Assembly (NCBI GenBank): GCA_905221605.1
Contig: CAJNDS010002734.1
Span: 901,779-965,778 of the forward strand
Length of the DNA stretch: 64,000 nucleotides
Source of the DNA: Symbiodinium natans
Lineage: Eukaryota; Sar; Dinophyceae; Suessiales; Symbiodiniaceae
Reading direction: 5' to 3'
In this document: piece after piece, positions 9,711 to 20,205 of the stretch
Position numbering within the stretch: position 1 is the stretch's first letter
Layout: the number at the start of each line of letters is the position of its first letter
Notes under the pieces: generated by a model
The model's database searches: none
Told to the model about the DNA's origin: nothing
What the model saw: the letters and a program-made list of their open reading frames with translations, nothing else
Program-made: the position numbers and the translations under genes

Positions 9711-11425
9711 TTGTCTGCCACAGCCATGGCAGAGTCCATTGCTCAGCCACGTCCGTTCCTGAAAAGGAAGAAAGCCATGCGGCCAGGTAGTCTCGACTGG
9801 CAGGCTCACTTGGATGACCTCGAGCCAGGGCCTTCTAGTTTGGAGGAGCTGTTCCGTTGGCCAGAGAATGCCTTGAATGTGCTACGTAGCAAGCGGCTTG
9901 AGTGCCTGGAAACATTGAAGAACAACTTGGTGGCTGGCTGCAGTGTCATCACCCACTACAGTGGCAAGGGCACGGCTGAGGCTGCTCTAGCTGACATATC
10001 AGACTACTTGTGCCAGGAGTTCGGGTTATCTGAGCAGCCCTTCCGCATGGCTAGTGCTTGCGACATGTCGGAGGCGTGCCGCCGTGTCTTGTGCAGCCAT
10101 GCTTCCTCGTGCTCAGCTCCCCGTCATGTTTTCGGAGACATTCTTGATCGAATTCCAGCGCAGACACCGCCTCTTTCCAAGAGCTCACCTGTATCCGTCG
10201 AGGCCTTCCTAGAGGTCCACGGTCATGAGCTCTACAACAAGGATGCACGTGCCTTCTGCTACAAACACATGGAGCCATGCCGCTTGTGGGATGGGTTGGA
10301 GGAGCCAGAGGACCCTGGAAAAGGACTGGACTGGTGATCAGTGCTGCAGGCTTCAGCTGCACGGATTGGTCACCTCGCAGAATGGGTAAAAGGCCAGGAC
10401 TTGCAGGAGCCACAGCCCCAGTGTTTTTCCACTGGACAAGCGAAAACAAGGTGTTGCGCCCTGACATGCTGTTCTGGGAGAACTCTGCAAGCTTTGACCC
10501 CGAGGCTTTGACTGCGGCTTTAGGGGGTGAGTTTTTGCATGTTTATGCTGAGATGAGTCCAGACATTTTGGGCTGGCCAGCAAGCAGACCAAGAACGTTT
10601 GGAGTGTCGCTCTTGGCAGCGACCGTCGGCTTCAGTGGCAGTGCAGAGGAGTTCTTGTCATGGTTCATGAGATCCCCGCAGCTTGATGCGGACATCTTCT
10701 TTCAGGCCCCAGAGAAAGACGTCCAGGACATGATGCGAGGGCTTGCTGCCGCTCGTGGGTATGCCGGCGTGGAATCCCCTACGCTGAACATGGCAGTGAG
10801 TCCGAGTGCTGTTGTGGCTCTCGAGAACTACAAGAAGCTACAGGACAATCGAGCAGGCATCAACAGCGGTGCCTTCGTCTGTGACCTCGACCAGAACCCT
10901 GGCTTTTCGGCTTGTGGTTCGTTTCTTCCAAGCTGCCCAACCCACAGCTCGATCTACAGCATGAAGAAAGGGAGATTGATGTGCGGGCAAGAGTTGCTCG
11001 TGGCCATGGGTGCCTGCGTTGCAATGGAGTCGGACGTTTTCATTTTCATTGGTTCAATGTCCCGGCCCCCTCATAATCTTGGACCACTTTCTCGAGTATA
11101 AGTTATAAAGTGTGCACCGCTTGTAGGCGAGAACCTCTGGCATGTTGGAGAGTCGTCTGCCGGAACATCGAAGAGTCGGATTGCCAGCTGCGTCAGCTCC
11201 TTGAGTCAAAAGGAGATGAAGTCGCTTGCGGGAAACTCGTTCCATCTCGCTTTGTTCGGGACCTGGGTAATGTATGTCCTCGCTCATGTTCGGCGGCACC
11301 CACGTGACATCCCTTTGCCAATCATGAGAAGCGAGTACGGCACAGCCCTTTCCAGCGGCGACTTGCAGTGTGACAGCCAGGACATGGACAGCCAGGAGAG
11401 CCTTGAGGACAAGGTTGCTGTTTGA
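9711..11425 (+). CDS. Divergent cytosine-5 DNA methyltransferase, frame-shifted
   Basis: Reads as one C5-MTase in three pieces: 9711 to about 10320, about 10320-11085 in another frame, and a last exon 11127-11425 after a CTTGTAG acceptor. Motif I-like HYSGKGTAEAAL (SAM binding), a motif IV-like GFSCTDWS carrying the candidate catalytic Cys, a motif VI-like ENS, a motif VIII-like ASRPRTFGVSL and, in the last exon, a motif X-like LAGNSFHLALFG appear in family order. The enzyme would methylate cytosine in DNA. The frame changes near GGAAAAGGAC (10317-10326), a homopolymer, so an assembly error or a disabling indel are both possible. The motifs diverge from DNMT1 and Dcm types (Ser-Cys rather than Pro-Cys). 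The start at 9711 is an alternative codon; the ATG at 9726 is more likely. Confidence 0.65.
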
Positions 11426-11668
11426 GGGGCCCCACTGAGGGCCGCTGAGGGTCTCAGGGAGTCAGTAGTTCGCCGCCTTCGAGGCACGGCGGACGTTTTG
11501 GTAGCGACAGCAGCGATTCTTGCGAGACACCTAGTGCTGAGCGGATTTGAATTTTAGAAATTTTGGATGATCAGCTCTGTGCAGAAATGTGTCATAGCCA
11601 TGTGCTTGTGTTGCAGCTTCTGTGCCCTCGTTGCGCGTGCGGTCCAGCTGTGGTGAGCGTATTGCTGG

Positions 11669-11992
11669 ATGTCTGGCACGTCGGCCAGCTTGCAGGCTCT
11701 TGACTTGTTGTCGCGTAGTCCAGTAGTGCAGCTTCCGAGACCAGACATGTCCGAGTCGGGGTCCCAGCAGTCCCTGCTTTGTGCAGAGCGCAAAATGGCT
11801 CGCAAGAACATGGAGAAGATGCTGGCCCGCACAAAGGCAGCGGGGCACATTGGCGAGGATGCGTGGGCCCAATGGGAGAAGATGAAGCGCGAGGGCGGGG
11901 CTGCCAACTACAATGCTTTGCTCGAGCAGTTCCGCAGTACTGATGCGACTCGCCCGGGTCTGAAGCCTTCTAGTTTTGTTTTTGAGCCGTGA
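11669..11992 (+). CDS. Small protein with W-W-K-GG-N motif
   Basis: A frame of 107 residues whose centre, GEDAWAQWEKMKREGGAANY, matches SGDRWSRWQEIKRQGGANLN in the next gene downstream. This W-x2-W-x2-K+-x-GG-x-N pattern is shared by the two, so they are paralogous in part, perhaps by local duplication. The first ATG giving a compact protein is at 11748. Charged and probably helical; no known family recognised. Confidence 0.5.
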   Translation: MSGTSASLQALDLLSRSPVVQLPRPDMSESGSQQSLLCAERKMARKNMEKMLARTKAAGHIGEDAWAQWEKMKREGGAANYNALLEQFRSTDATRPGLKPSSFVFEP

Positions 11993-12280
11993 CACCTGGA
12001 TTCGCGAAGCAGCCAACATTGCATGTGCCATTGCTCTGCGCTGCTTGTGACTTGTGAAAGCTAGTCGCATGCTTTACAGCTTGCTCTGTTTGCTCCAGTC
12101 GCCACTGTCCCTTGCGTGCAGCAGACTTGTGCAACAACACGTCTTCATGATGTGCGCCACTGTGCTGCTGCCACCGCAGGCTTTTGAAGCAGGTCCTGCA
12201 GGGATCGCAGTGGTGCGTTCTTCGACTTGTAAGCAAGCCAGGTAGTAAGCCCGGCTCACCCTGCCTAATACAAGGCAGCG

Positions 12281-13219
12281 ATGGGTGAGAAGTCTGAGCA
12301 GCGTGATTTGGTGGCTCAGTTTGAGGGAGCGGTTGAGGCAGCTGGCAAGCTGCAGTTCGAGAATGAGTCAGAGGACGAGAAGGGCTCGGGGCCGAGAGAC
12401 TCACCGCTTCCTGCGGATGAAGAATCCGAGGATGAGTCTGATCAACAGCCAGATCCGACGAAGTGTGCCTGTTGCGGTGAAGAAGCCCGCGTGGCAAAGT
12501 CGGTGTATGGGCCCGAATGCAAGAAGGCCTATAACAACATCGACAAGCAGGAGGCCAAGGCCACGAACAAGAGTGGTGACAGATGGTCGAGGTGGCAGGA
12601 GATCAAGCGGCAAGGCGGCGCCAACTTGAATGCCATCTTGCTGGCCTACTTGCACGAGTGCGAGGAGTCGAAGGGCTCAGGTCACAAACGTGGACAGTTC
12701 GATGTTGGCTACCACTACGAGGAGTTGCAGTCCGTTGCCCGCGTGGAGACCGGCGAAAAACTGGTCTACATGACCATGACGAAATGGCTCAAAATCGCTC
12801 CGGATGAGCATGGCATCGACATCCAGGAGGCAAAGCGCATGTGGCAGAAGAAGGAGAAGTCATTGCCGAAGTACAAGAAGAAGAAATCGGTTTCCGGCAT
12901 CCTGCTTCTCCCCATGCCTGCAGAAACGTACATTGTTGGAGCAAACAGCAACGAGCACAAGAAGGGCATGCGGCTTCAGGGACAGCAGATCAAGAAGCCA
13001 ACGGCTGAGAAGATCAAAAAGCTGGAGCAGCAGGTTGGTTCCGGGCACTTTGGTTTTGGAGATTCAGCCTTCGGCCGGGTTGGTGGCGGTGACCTCGTCA
13101 ACAATGCTCAGACCGGAGGCTCGCTTGTCTTCGCTCCAGATGGTGACTCCATCTTTGGGGGTGGCCAGAACTTCCGCGATGCCGCCCTTGCGCCCAGCTT
13201 GCATGCCATCATGCCATGA
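12281..13219 (+). CDS. Unknown acidic/zinc-finger-like protein
   Basis: A 312-residue frame starting at an ATG. Residues about 40-65 are acidic (ESEDEKGSG, EESEDESDQQ). A Cys pair in KCACCGEE with a downstream Cys in YGPECKKAY may form a small zinc site. Next comes the W-W-K-GG-N motif shared with the 11669 gene, then a basic stretch (KKEKSLPKYKKKKS) and a Gly/Phe-rich C-terminus (FGFGDSAFGRVGGGD). The layout resembles a nuclear or DNA-associated protein, but no function can be named. It lies in the same orientation as the methyltransferase and the next gene. It could be an upstream exon of that gene if the stop at 13217 is spliced out. Confidence 0.6.
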   Translation: MGEKSEQRDLVAQFEGAVEAAGKLQFENESEDEKGSGPRDSPLPADEESEDESDQQPDPTKCACCGEEARVAKSVYGPECKKAYNNIDKQEAKATNKSGDRWSRWQEIKRQGGANLNAILLAYLHECEESKGSGHKRGQFDVGYHYEELQSVARVETGEKLVYMTMTKWLKIAPDEHGIDIQEAKRMWQKKEKSLPKYKKKKSVSGILLLPMPAETYIVGANSNEHKKGMRLQGQQIKKPTAEKIKKLEQQVGSGHFGFGDSAFGRVGGGDLVNNAQTGGSLVFAPDGDSIFGGGQNFRDAALAPSLHAIMP

Positions 13220-13291
13220 ACACTGAGTTTGTAGATTAAGCTTCCGGCCGCCGCTCCAATAAACGATCCCTGAAGCGATCATTCTTGTCAG

Positions 13292-15049
13292 GCAGGTACC
13301 TCGACTCCTCCCAGATCCAAGAAGCGAAGTTTCGCTTTGCAAGACAGCGCTGAGAAGGGAGCAAACCCAAATGCTGGCGCTGCCGCCGCAGATGCGGAGA
13401 CCCCAGCTAAAGCGTGTGAGAACGGGAAGAATCACAAGAAGAAGAAATCCTACGATGTTGTCGCCAACCAGAACCAGCTGATCGAGAAGGTCAACAACCA
13501 GCTCATGCGGGGCATCCAGGAGCAGATGGGGAAGGCTGTTGCAGATTGCGAAGAGAGTCGCAAGCATGCGAAGGAGACCTTCCCAACCGAGATTGCCTTC
13601 TTCAAGGACTACGAGTCAACTGTCATCGCCCGCCAGGAGATTGCCTCAGCAGTCCTGTCAGAGAAGGACAACGGCGATGCTGAGCTTGTTGCCCTCATTG
13701 AGAGTCAGAGGACCCAAAAGGTGTTGAGCATTGACGATGTGGCAAGCCTCACCACCTTGAAAACGGCAGCCGGTAGCTTGACTGAAACCACGAAGAAAGC
13801 TTTGAGTGAGGATGACATCAAGCTGGCCATCAAAAGCCTCAAAGACAGCCTCGCGGCTTTCAAGCGGGTGGTGGCTGCAGTGAGCCGTGCGGCCAATGAC
13901 TTGAAGCGGGCCGTGGATCAGAAGCAAAAGAAAGCCGAAGCAGATGTCAGCAAGAAGCGCAAGCAGGACGAGGCCAAGCAGAAGAAAGACTTGCGGGAGA
14001 TGACGAAGAAGATGAAGCAGGGCAACCAGGGCGAGACCTTGCCTGCCCTGTGGGTCTCTGGTCCCATGACGGAGAAGTTGTGCAAAGCCTTGCTTGTCTA
14101 CGATAGCCTGGAAAGCCTCAAGGCGGATTTCAAGGTGGGGGCGTCAATAAACCATGTGTGTAAAGTTGTAAAGACTGCCAAAAAAATTGCTGCGTGCGGT
14201 TTTGAAGCAATTTTTGTTTGTCAGGCTGGTGCCAACTTGCACAGCGGCGTGCCCTACATCGTGCAGTCCAAGGCCGTGGAGTCTCTCAAAGAGGAGCTTG
14301 CGAAGGACTCTGTGAAAGGCTTCTTGCAGATCTTCGAGACCCAGTTTCCTCTCAGCAAGCAGGCCCGGGAGAAAGGCCGCGTGCAGTCCGTCATGAAGGT
14401 GGAGAGCACTGCCAGGCTCAAGGAACTCATGATGGAGTTGGTGTCCGGCAAGGTGAAGGTGTTTAACGGCGATGGCCCCAACTCCGACATGGATTGCTTG
14501 CACTCGTACGGCTTCACGAGCAACATGCGCTATGGCGGCACGGAGTACCTGGGCCTTGGCACCGTGCGCTACGCTGTGAAGGGCAGTCGTGAAGTGGTGA
14601 TTGTCAATGCTTCTGAGATGTGGCCGCTTCTCTTGGAGCACCACGCGGAGGAGGCTTCAAAGCTTGCTGCAGACAAGCTTGTCGCAAACTTTCTCGGGGA
14701 GAAACTCCTGCATGTGAAGTGTGACGATGCTTGGGTGCAGGCGCTGCTCAAGACCGGGAAGAGTATCATGTGGCGAGCTTTGGTGCCTGAAGGCTCAATG
14801 TTGTTCGTGCCTGCCGGGGTCATCTTGTTGGAGCGTTCTACCAACAACTGCTTGGGCATGGGTTTGAGGATGGCCGTGGACGATTCTTCCAACCAGTCCC
14901 TGGCCAACCTCGACACCCTCTTGGCTGCTCACATGACCTATGCCGATGCGAAGGACAAGCTTGTGGCAAGGTGGCAAGATTGCGTGAATCGTGCCAGGAA
15001 GTCCTCGGCCCCGGCCCCTGCGGCCTCTTCAGGACAGCCTGCAGCGTAG
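13292..15049 (+). CDS. Coiled-coil protein with possible cupin/JmjC-like end
   Basis: Coding from a CTTGTCAG acceptor at 13291 to the stop at 15047-15049. The N-terminus is basic (PPRSKKR). A long charged coiled coil occupies about residues 40-240 (KQKKAEADVSKKRKQDE). The C-terminal third has GTEYLGLGTVRYAVKGSREV and later SMLFVPAGVILLERS, an arrangement reminiscent of the two halves of a cupin/JmjC barrel, though the metal-binding His-x-Asp/Glu is not evident. A 90-nt stretch (14135-14224) inside the frame looks like an intron that keeps the frame open. Similar genes were not recognised by name. Placement between two C5-MTases suggests a chromatin or mobile-element role (inference). Confidence 0.55.
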   Translation, partial: AGTSTPPRSKKRSFALQDSAEKGANPNAGAAAADAETPAKACENGKNHKKKKSYDVVANQNQLIEKVNNQLMRGIQEQMGKAVADCEESRKHAKETFPTEIAFFKDYESTVIARQEIASAVLSEKDNGDAELVALIESQRTQKVLSIDDVASLTTLKTAAGSLTETTKKALSEDDIKLAIKSLKDSLAAFKRVVAAVSRAANDLKRAVDQKQKKAEADVSKKRKQDEAKQKKDLREMTKKMKQGNQGETLPALWVSGPMTEKLCKALLVYDSLESLKADFKVGASINHVCKVVKTAKKIAACGFEAIFVCQAGANLHSGVPYIVQSKAVESLKEELAKDSVKGFLQIFETQFPLSKQAREKGRVQSVMKVESTARLKELMMELVSGKVKVFNGDGPNSDMDCLHSYGFTSNMRYGGTEYLGLGTVRYAVKGSREVVIVNASEMWPLLLEHHAEEASKLAADKLVANFLGEKLLHVKCDDAWVQALLKTGKSIMWRALVPEGSMLFVPAGVILLERSTNNCLGMGLRMAVDDSSNQSLANLDTLLAAHMTYADAKDKLVARWQDCVNRARKSSAPAPAASSGQPAA

Positions 15050-15912
15050 GATGTAGGAACAGTCGTGCAGCTGCAACTGCAACGCAGATGCTTGCTGCTA
15101 TTTTGAGCTTGTGTTTGAGCCTGAGCCTGTGGCTGAGGAAGCCTGCGATGTACAACATAAGCGGTAGAAACTATCAAAAGACACCGCCCCGCGATACTTG
15201 TACGTAGCTGCCTACGGTTGCCGCTTTGAAGTGTGCACCTAGCTACCTAGTTTATAGAAGAGCTTCGGGGAAGCTCACGGGCTCGGGTTGGTGTGTTGAC
15301 GATTCCACGCAGGTGAATCGCACATTGGATTGCACCCGCCTTTTTGCTGAGTGAAGAAAGTTGGGCCACGTTGCGTTTGCCCTCGAAACTCACACCTCAA
15401 AATCTGCAAGTCAGTGTAGCAGTGCAAGCATAGAAGCCCCAAGGTCCCAAAAAATCTATGAGCCTCCAAAAAAACCCAGCCCCTAAATACAGCTGCACGC
15501 TGCCGAGGCCAGAAGAATCCTGACGGTCCTGACGACCCATGACATCCGCGACAAAACCTGCGGAAAGGGTTTGGGATTTCGGGGGTTAAAGGGTCAGGGT
15601 TTGAGAGGGGTTTGGGGTTTCTGGCGTTTCTCGGGTTTCACAGGGTTTAGAGTTTTAGAGGGGTCTGGAGTTTAGAGTTTAGGCTCCCAAATCCGGCACA
15701 TCATCTGTGCCTCAACCCGAGGCCGGAACTTGAATTCCAAGCGCGGCCAAAAAACTTAAACCTTTCAAGCCCTCCAATCTCCAATGAGAAAACTCACAAT
15801 CTGCAAGCCCAAGAATGCTGCGCCCGTCCCAATCCCCCGCGCGCAATCTTTGCATGCCCTGCAAAAAACCTCCCAAGCCTAAACCCATAAACCCTAGAAA
15901 CCCTATGAACAC
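15050..15912. other. Intergenic, degenerate telomere-like DNA
   Basis: No convincing gene. G-rich degenerate GGGTTT-type repeats occupy about 15565-15690 and short CCCTAAA-type pieces lie near 15880-15905. Confidence 0.4.
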
Positions 15913-16160
15913 TTAAGGCTGAGGCATCAATAGGGCATAAGTTTGGACGTTTTGGCTCAATGCCCAGAGTTCGAGCGAATGGGGCCTCCAAGTTTGGATG
16001 TAGGATCGTTTTGGCTCGAACGCAACAGTTCGAATGAGTGGCAGCACCAACTTGAGACGCAGGATCACACGGGCCCAAATCGGCTCAGTTTCCGGCGTTC
16101 CCATGACTGCGTTGTCCATCCTCAGATATAGGATTGTTTTGGCTCGACTTCCAAAGGTAA
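15913..16160. repeat. Degenerate repeat with GTTTTGGCTC core
   Basis: Diverged units share AGTTTGGAYGT, a GTTTTGGCTCRA core at 15949, 16008 and 16136, and GTTCGA-type steps. The first core matches the 3' part of the dinoflagellate spliced leader (TTTTGGCTCAA), which may be chance. Confidence 0.45.
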
Positions 16161-16248
16161 AGGATCCAACTACGCGTGAGTTAGTTGTTGTGGGGTTGAG
16201 ATGCTGGGTCTGCGGGTGCTTAGAATTTGTCGGCCCCGACGAAAATTG

Positions 16249-17058
<810 letters not shown>

Positions 17059-17121
17059 GAGACACAGAGACAGACACGCGCAGACACCAACACACACGTT
17101 CAAGCACACTGCCAGGATAAG

Positions 17122-17634
17122 ATGTCCATGTTCGGGCCGTTTCGGGTGGCAGTGGGCGGAAAGACTCCAGGGTACGATGCAAGCCAGTCGCCGGCCAAGT
17201 CAAAGCTGGCAATGGAGACATGCTTTTACCATGAGCGCTCCCTGTCACTGTGGGAGGAAGTGATTCACGGCTACAATGTCGGCGCAATCTTGGATTGCAG
17301 CGTGTCCTCCGGTACATTGGCCTTTCTGGCAGCCGTGCAGCGGATCCCCTACTTTGGGGTGGCATTGACCAAGGAGCACGTCGACCGTGTGAAGGACAGG
17401 GTCACACAGATGATCATGGAGGAGTTCATGAAGGGCAACTCCCCTGTCTACAATGCCAAGTTTGCGAATGTCATCAGTTCAGCGAACCAAGCCAGCGCCG
17501 AGAATGCCACAGGCGGGGCAAGCGGGGCCGTGCGTGGGGCAAGCAGCGCCGCAGCCGGGGCAAGCCGGGCCACCGGCGGGACAGCACCTTCCGGGGCAGA
17601 GGGACTCGGCGAGATGGAGGCCGGCCAGGGATGA
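17122..17634 (+). CDS. Rossmann methyltransferase-like fragment (N6/N4-type)
   Basis: From ATG 17122, just after the CA repeat, to TGA 17632. AILDCSVSSGTLAFLAAVQR followed by IPYFGVALTKEHVDRVKDRV matches the shape of the SAM-binding end of N6/N4 DNA methylases (D-x-F/S-x-G/S-SGT...yiGiel...y...a..R), with DCSVSSGT in the place of DPFxGSGT. No DPPY-type catalytic motif is seen, so the catalytic half is missing, upstream or lost. The C-terminus is a low-complexity Gly/Ala/Ser tail. It sits between two C5-MTases in the same orientation. Alternative: a catalytically dead methyltransferase fold used as a scaffold. Confidence 0.45.
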   Translation: MSMFGPFRVAVGGKTPGYDASQSPAKSKLAMETCFYHERSLSLWEEVIHGYNVGAILDCSVSSGTLAFLAAVQRIPYFGVALTKEHVDRVKDRVTQMIMEEFMKGNSPVYNAKFANVISSANQASAENATGGASGAVRGASSAAAGASRATGGTAPSGAEGLGEMEAGQG

Positions 17635-17791
17635 ACACATTCTTTTGTATAGCCATATATGCACGGGGTGCCTTGCAATTTTCGCAGGGAGGCCCAAAAG
17701 AAGTCATAAAGTTTCCAGAATTTCAACCATGTCTGGCCCACAACACACGTACTTGCAGGCAGCTCTGCAGCTGCTCGGCGTGAGCACGTGA

Positions 17792-18797
17792 GGTTCGCAG
17801 CGGAACCGTAGAGTGTGGCCGGTGGGCGCTCAAAGAAGTCAAAGCAGCAACTTGTAGTGTCTTTCCATATCTGATGCGTAACAACAGAATGCCCGGGCCA
17901 TTCTTCCTGCGTCCCAAATTTTGGAGCGAACATCCATGGATACGATGCCGGAGCCGACGCCATGGAGCATGTACAAGAGCAGCCAGACCAGAGAAAGTGC
18001 AAGGTGAAATGGTATGGTGTAGGGTATTCTTGAATCATGCACGACGCAGAAGTGGCCTAGCTAGAGGAGCGGAGCTTCCACATATGCCATGACAAGCGTG
18101 GAACGGGTAGGACCCAAAATCCTAAAGCTAAGCCTAAAGCTAAAGCCTAAAGCTGAAACCCTGAACCCCAAACTGTGGCCTTAAAGCCTAGAGTATACAC
18201 CCTAGCGGCCCTAGCGATTCTACGGTTGAACCCAATCTGGAAATTACGCCCCTAGAAGCCTTGAACCCCCAGGCTCAATTCCCCCTAAGACCCCCAACCC
18301 TGCAAACCTGACAATGTCATCCTGCTGAGGCGCGATGTGGCTGCAAAGCTACGAGGAAATCATGTTCAAGGTCTTCCAGAGGCCTCACAGCCGGAACAGA
18401 ATAAGGGCTTGACGGTATTGGGTATAGAGGCCTGCGATCTCGCTCATCTTTTTCGAGTGGGGATGATTGACACCAGAGTTTCGTACACAGGTTCACACGT
18501 TATCCATCGCAGACTGAGCTAAGAAATGGTTCAGGCAAGGATGCGCAGTGACCAAAGCCCGAAGAACCGCGAGACAGCAACGCTGTGAAGACAACACCTG
18601 GAAAACTCTTATGTGCAGCTGTGCCATTCGGGGTGCATTGCTAATTAATGCTGCTTGTCTTCCGTGGTGCAAATGACTTACCTCTTGTTCTGGGACATGT
18701 CGGGTTTCAAGGTTGAGGGACGCTTGCGGGACACTTTCGGCTTCGTACAGGATCTTCCTGTCAACGACTTCTCACTGTCACGCCAGCTTTTGCCGCC
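17792..18797. other. Intergenic, no supported gene
   Basis: CCTAAAGC-type degenerate repeats lie at about 18118-18200. No coding frame is convincing. Leader sequence of the following methyltransferase probably lies near 18700-18797. Confidence 0.4.
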
Positions 18798-20205
18798 ATG
18801 ATGCAAGAGGCAGCGTCTTCTAGTGTGATCCCCCAGAAGAAGCCGAGCAGCAAGGGCAAAGGCAACGGCCGTGGTGGCCGTGGCACGAAGAAGCAGGCGA
18901 CCAAGCTCAAGAGCTCGGCTGTGAAGAAGCAGGTGACCAAGAGCTCGGCGATGAAGAAGCAGAGAAGCAAGAAGGGCTCAGCCAAAGAGAAGCCGAAGCA
19001 GCTCCCGGAGTTGCCACCGCGAGAGCCGGAGGTACAGGAGCTCTTGGGCACGGGGCCAGTGTCTCTGGCCAACAAAGTCGTGAAGGTGGCATCTGATTGT
19101 TCGGGCTTGTGCCCGGAAGGATTGGCAGTTGAGTTGGCGTTGCCCGGTTACAAGTCCCAGCATACCTTCGCCTCGGAGCTCTGCAAGAAGAAGAGGTGCC
19201 TGGGTGGCTCAGCACACCTTGTGTTGCGGAGTTGTGCGGTTCATGCGGAAGCCTTGTCATGAAGTTGTTTCCGTTCATGCATTAGCGCCGCAGGTCCTTC
19301 ATCAAAGCTTTCGTGAAGCCAGAAGTCATCAGCCCGGACATGAAAGATGCCTCACAGCCAGAAGCCTGGCGCAATGTGCATTTGTACGCCTGCGGGTTTC
19401 CGTGTCAGCCGTGGAGCGTTGCAGGGAAGATGCAGGGGACCAATGATGGTCGCGGACGCTTCTTCGGCGACATTCACCAGCGCATAGCAGAGGGTTTGCC
19501 ACAGTGCTTCCTAATAGAGAATGTCGCTGGCCTCACGACTGCAAACTTCCGCTCTGAATTTGCTGCTTTGCTGACGGTCCTTCGTGGCATCAATGGGGGT
19601 GCTTACAATGTGATGTGGAGCGAGATGCATAGCGACCTTCACGGTGGCCTGCCGCAGAACAGAAAGCGCGTCTACATCGTGGGGATCTTGAAAAAGTCGC
19701 AGATCAAGCCCTTCGAGTTCCCCAACCAGCTCCCTCGCTGCCTCTCGCTGACACAGGTCCTGGGGCCGCATCTTCAGAAGCCTCTCCCTGACCTGCGGAG
19801 CAAGACCTCAGATGAAAACGGTTGCAGCCTGAACAAGAGTGTGCAGGCCAACTTGCGGCGCTTCGCTGAGAAGGTTGCAGGCACCAGTGAGGAGATTCAG
19901 GGGGTGGATTACATCATCGACACCGGTTCGAGCAAGGGCCACGCCATGAAATCAAGGTGCCCCTGTTTGACCAGTACGCGTTGCTCCAGTCGGCACGGGT
20001 ACTACTCCGTGTCTCGTGATCGTTTCCTCGATGCGCGCGACTTCTTGAAGCTCCAAGTCTCCAAGGCTACCCAACCAGGCTCCATGGCGAGATGCTGCGC
20101 GCCACAGACGAGCGGACGATGAAGCACATGTTGGGTAATGCCATGACCTTGTCGGTTGTCACTCGCTTGGTGCGTGCGATTTTCCACAGTCAGGGATTGT
20201 TGTAG
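18798..20205 (+). pseudogene. Cytosine-5 DNA methyltransferase with 8-bp duplication
   Basis: Exon 1 18798-19195, a 98-nt GT-AG intron 19196-19293, exon 2 19294 to 20205. The N-terminus is Lys/Ser-rich (KKQATKLKSSAVKKQ), probably nuclear and DNA-binding. C5-MTase motifs occur in order: motif I SDCSGLCPEGLAVELAL, motif IV GFPCQPWS with catalytic Cys, motif VI FLIENVAGL, motif VIII GLPQNRKRVYIVGI, and motif X LGNAMTLSVVTRLVRAIF. Motif X lies in a different frame: CTCCAAGT/CTCCAAGG at 20051-20066 is an 8-bp near-tandem duplication that throws the frame just before it, giving a premature stop at about 20120. Without those 8 bp the product would be about 430 residues, a normal small C5-MTase size. 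The allele should therefore be inactive unless the duplication is an assembly error. Confidence 0.85.

Noticed and set aside
14144..14644. 166-residue minus-strand frame rich in His and Ala
   Set aside because: Antisense shadow of the coiled-coil gene.
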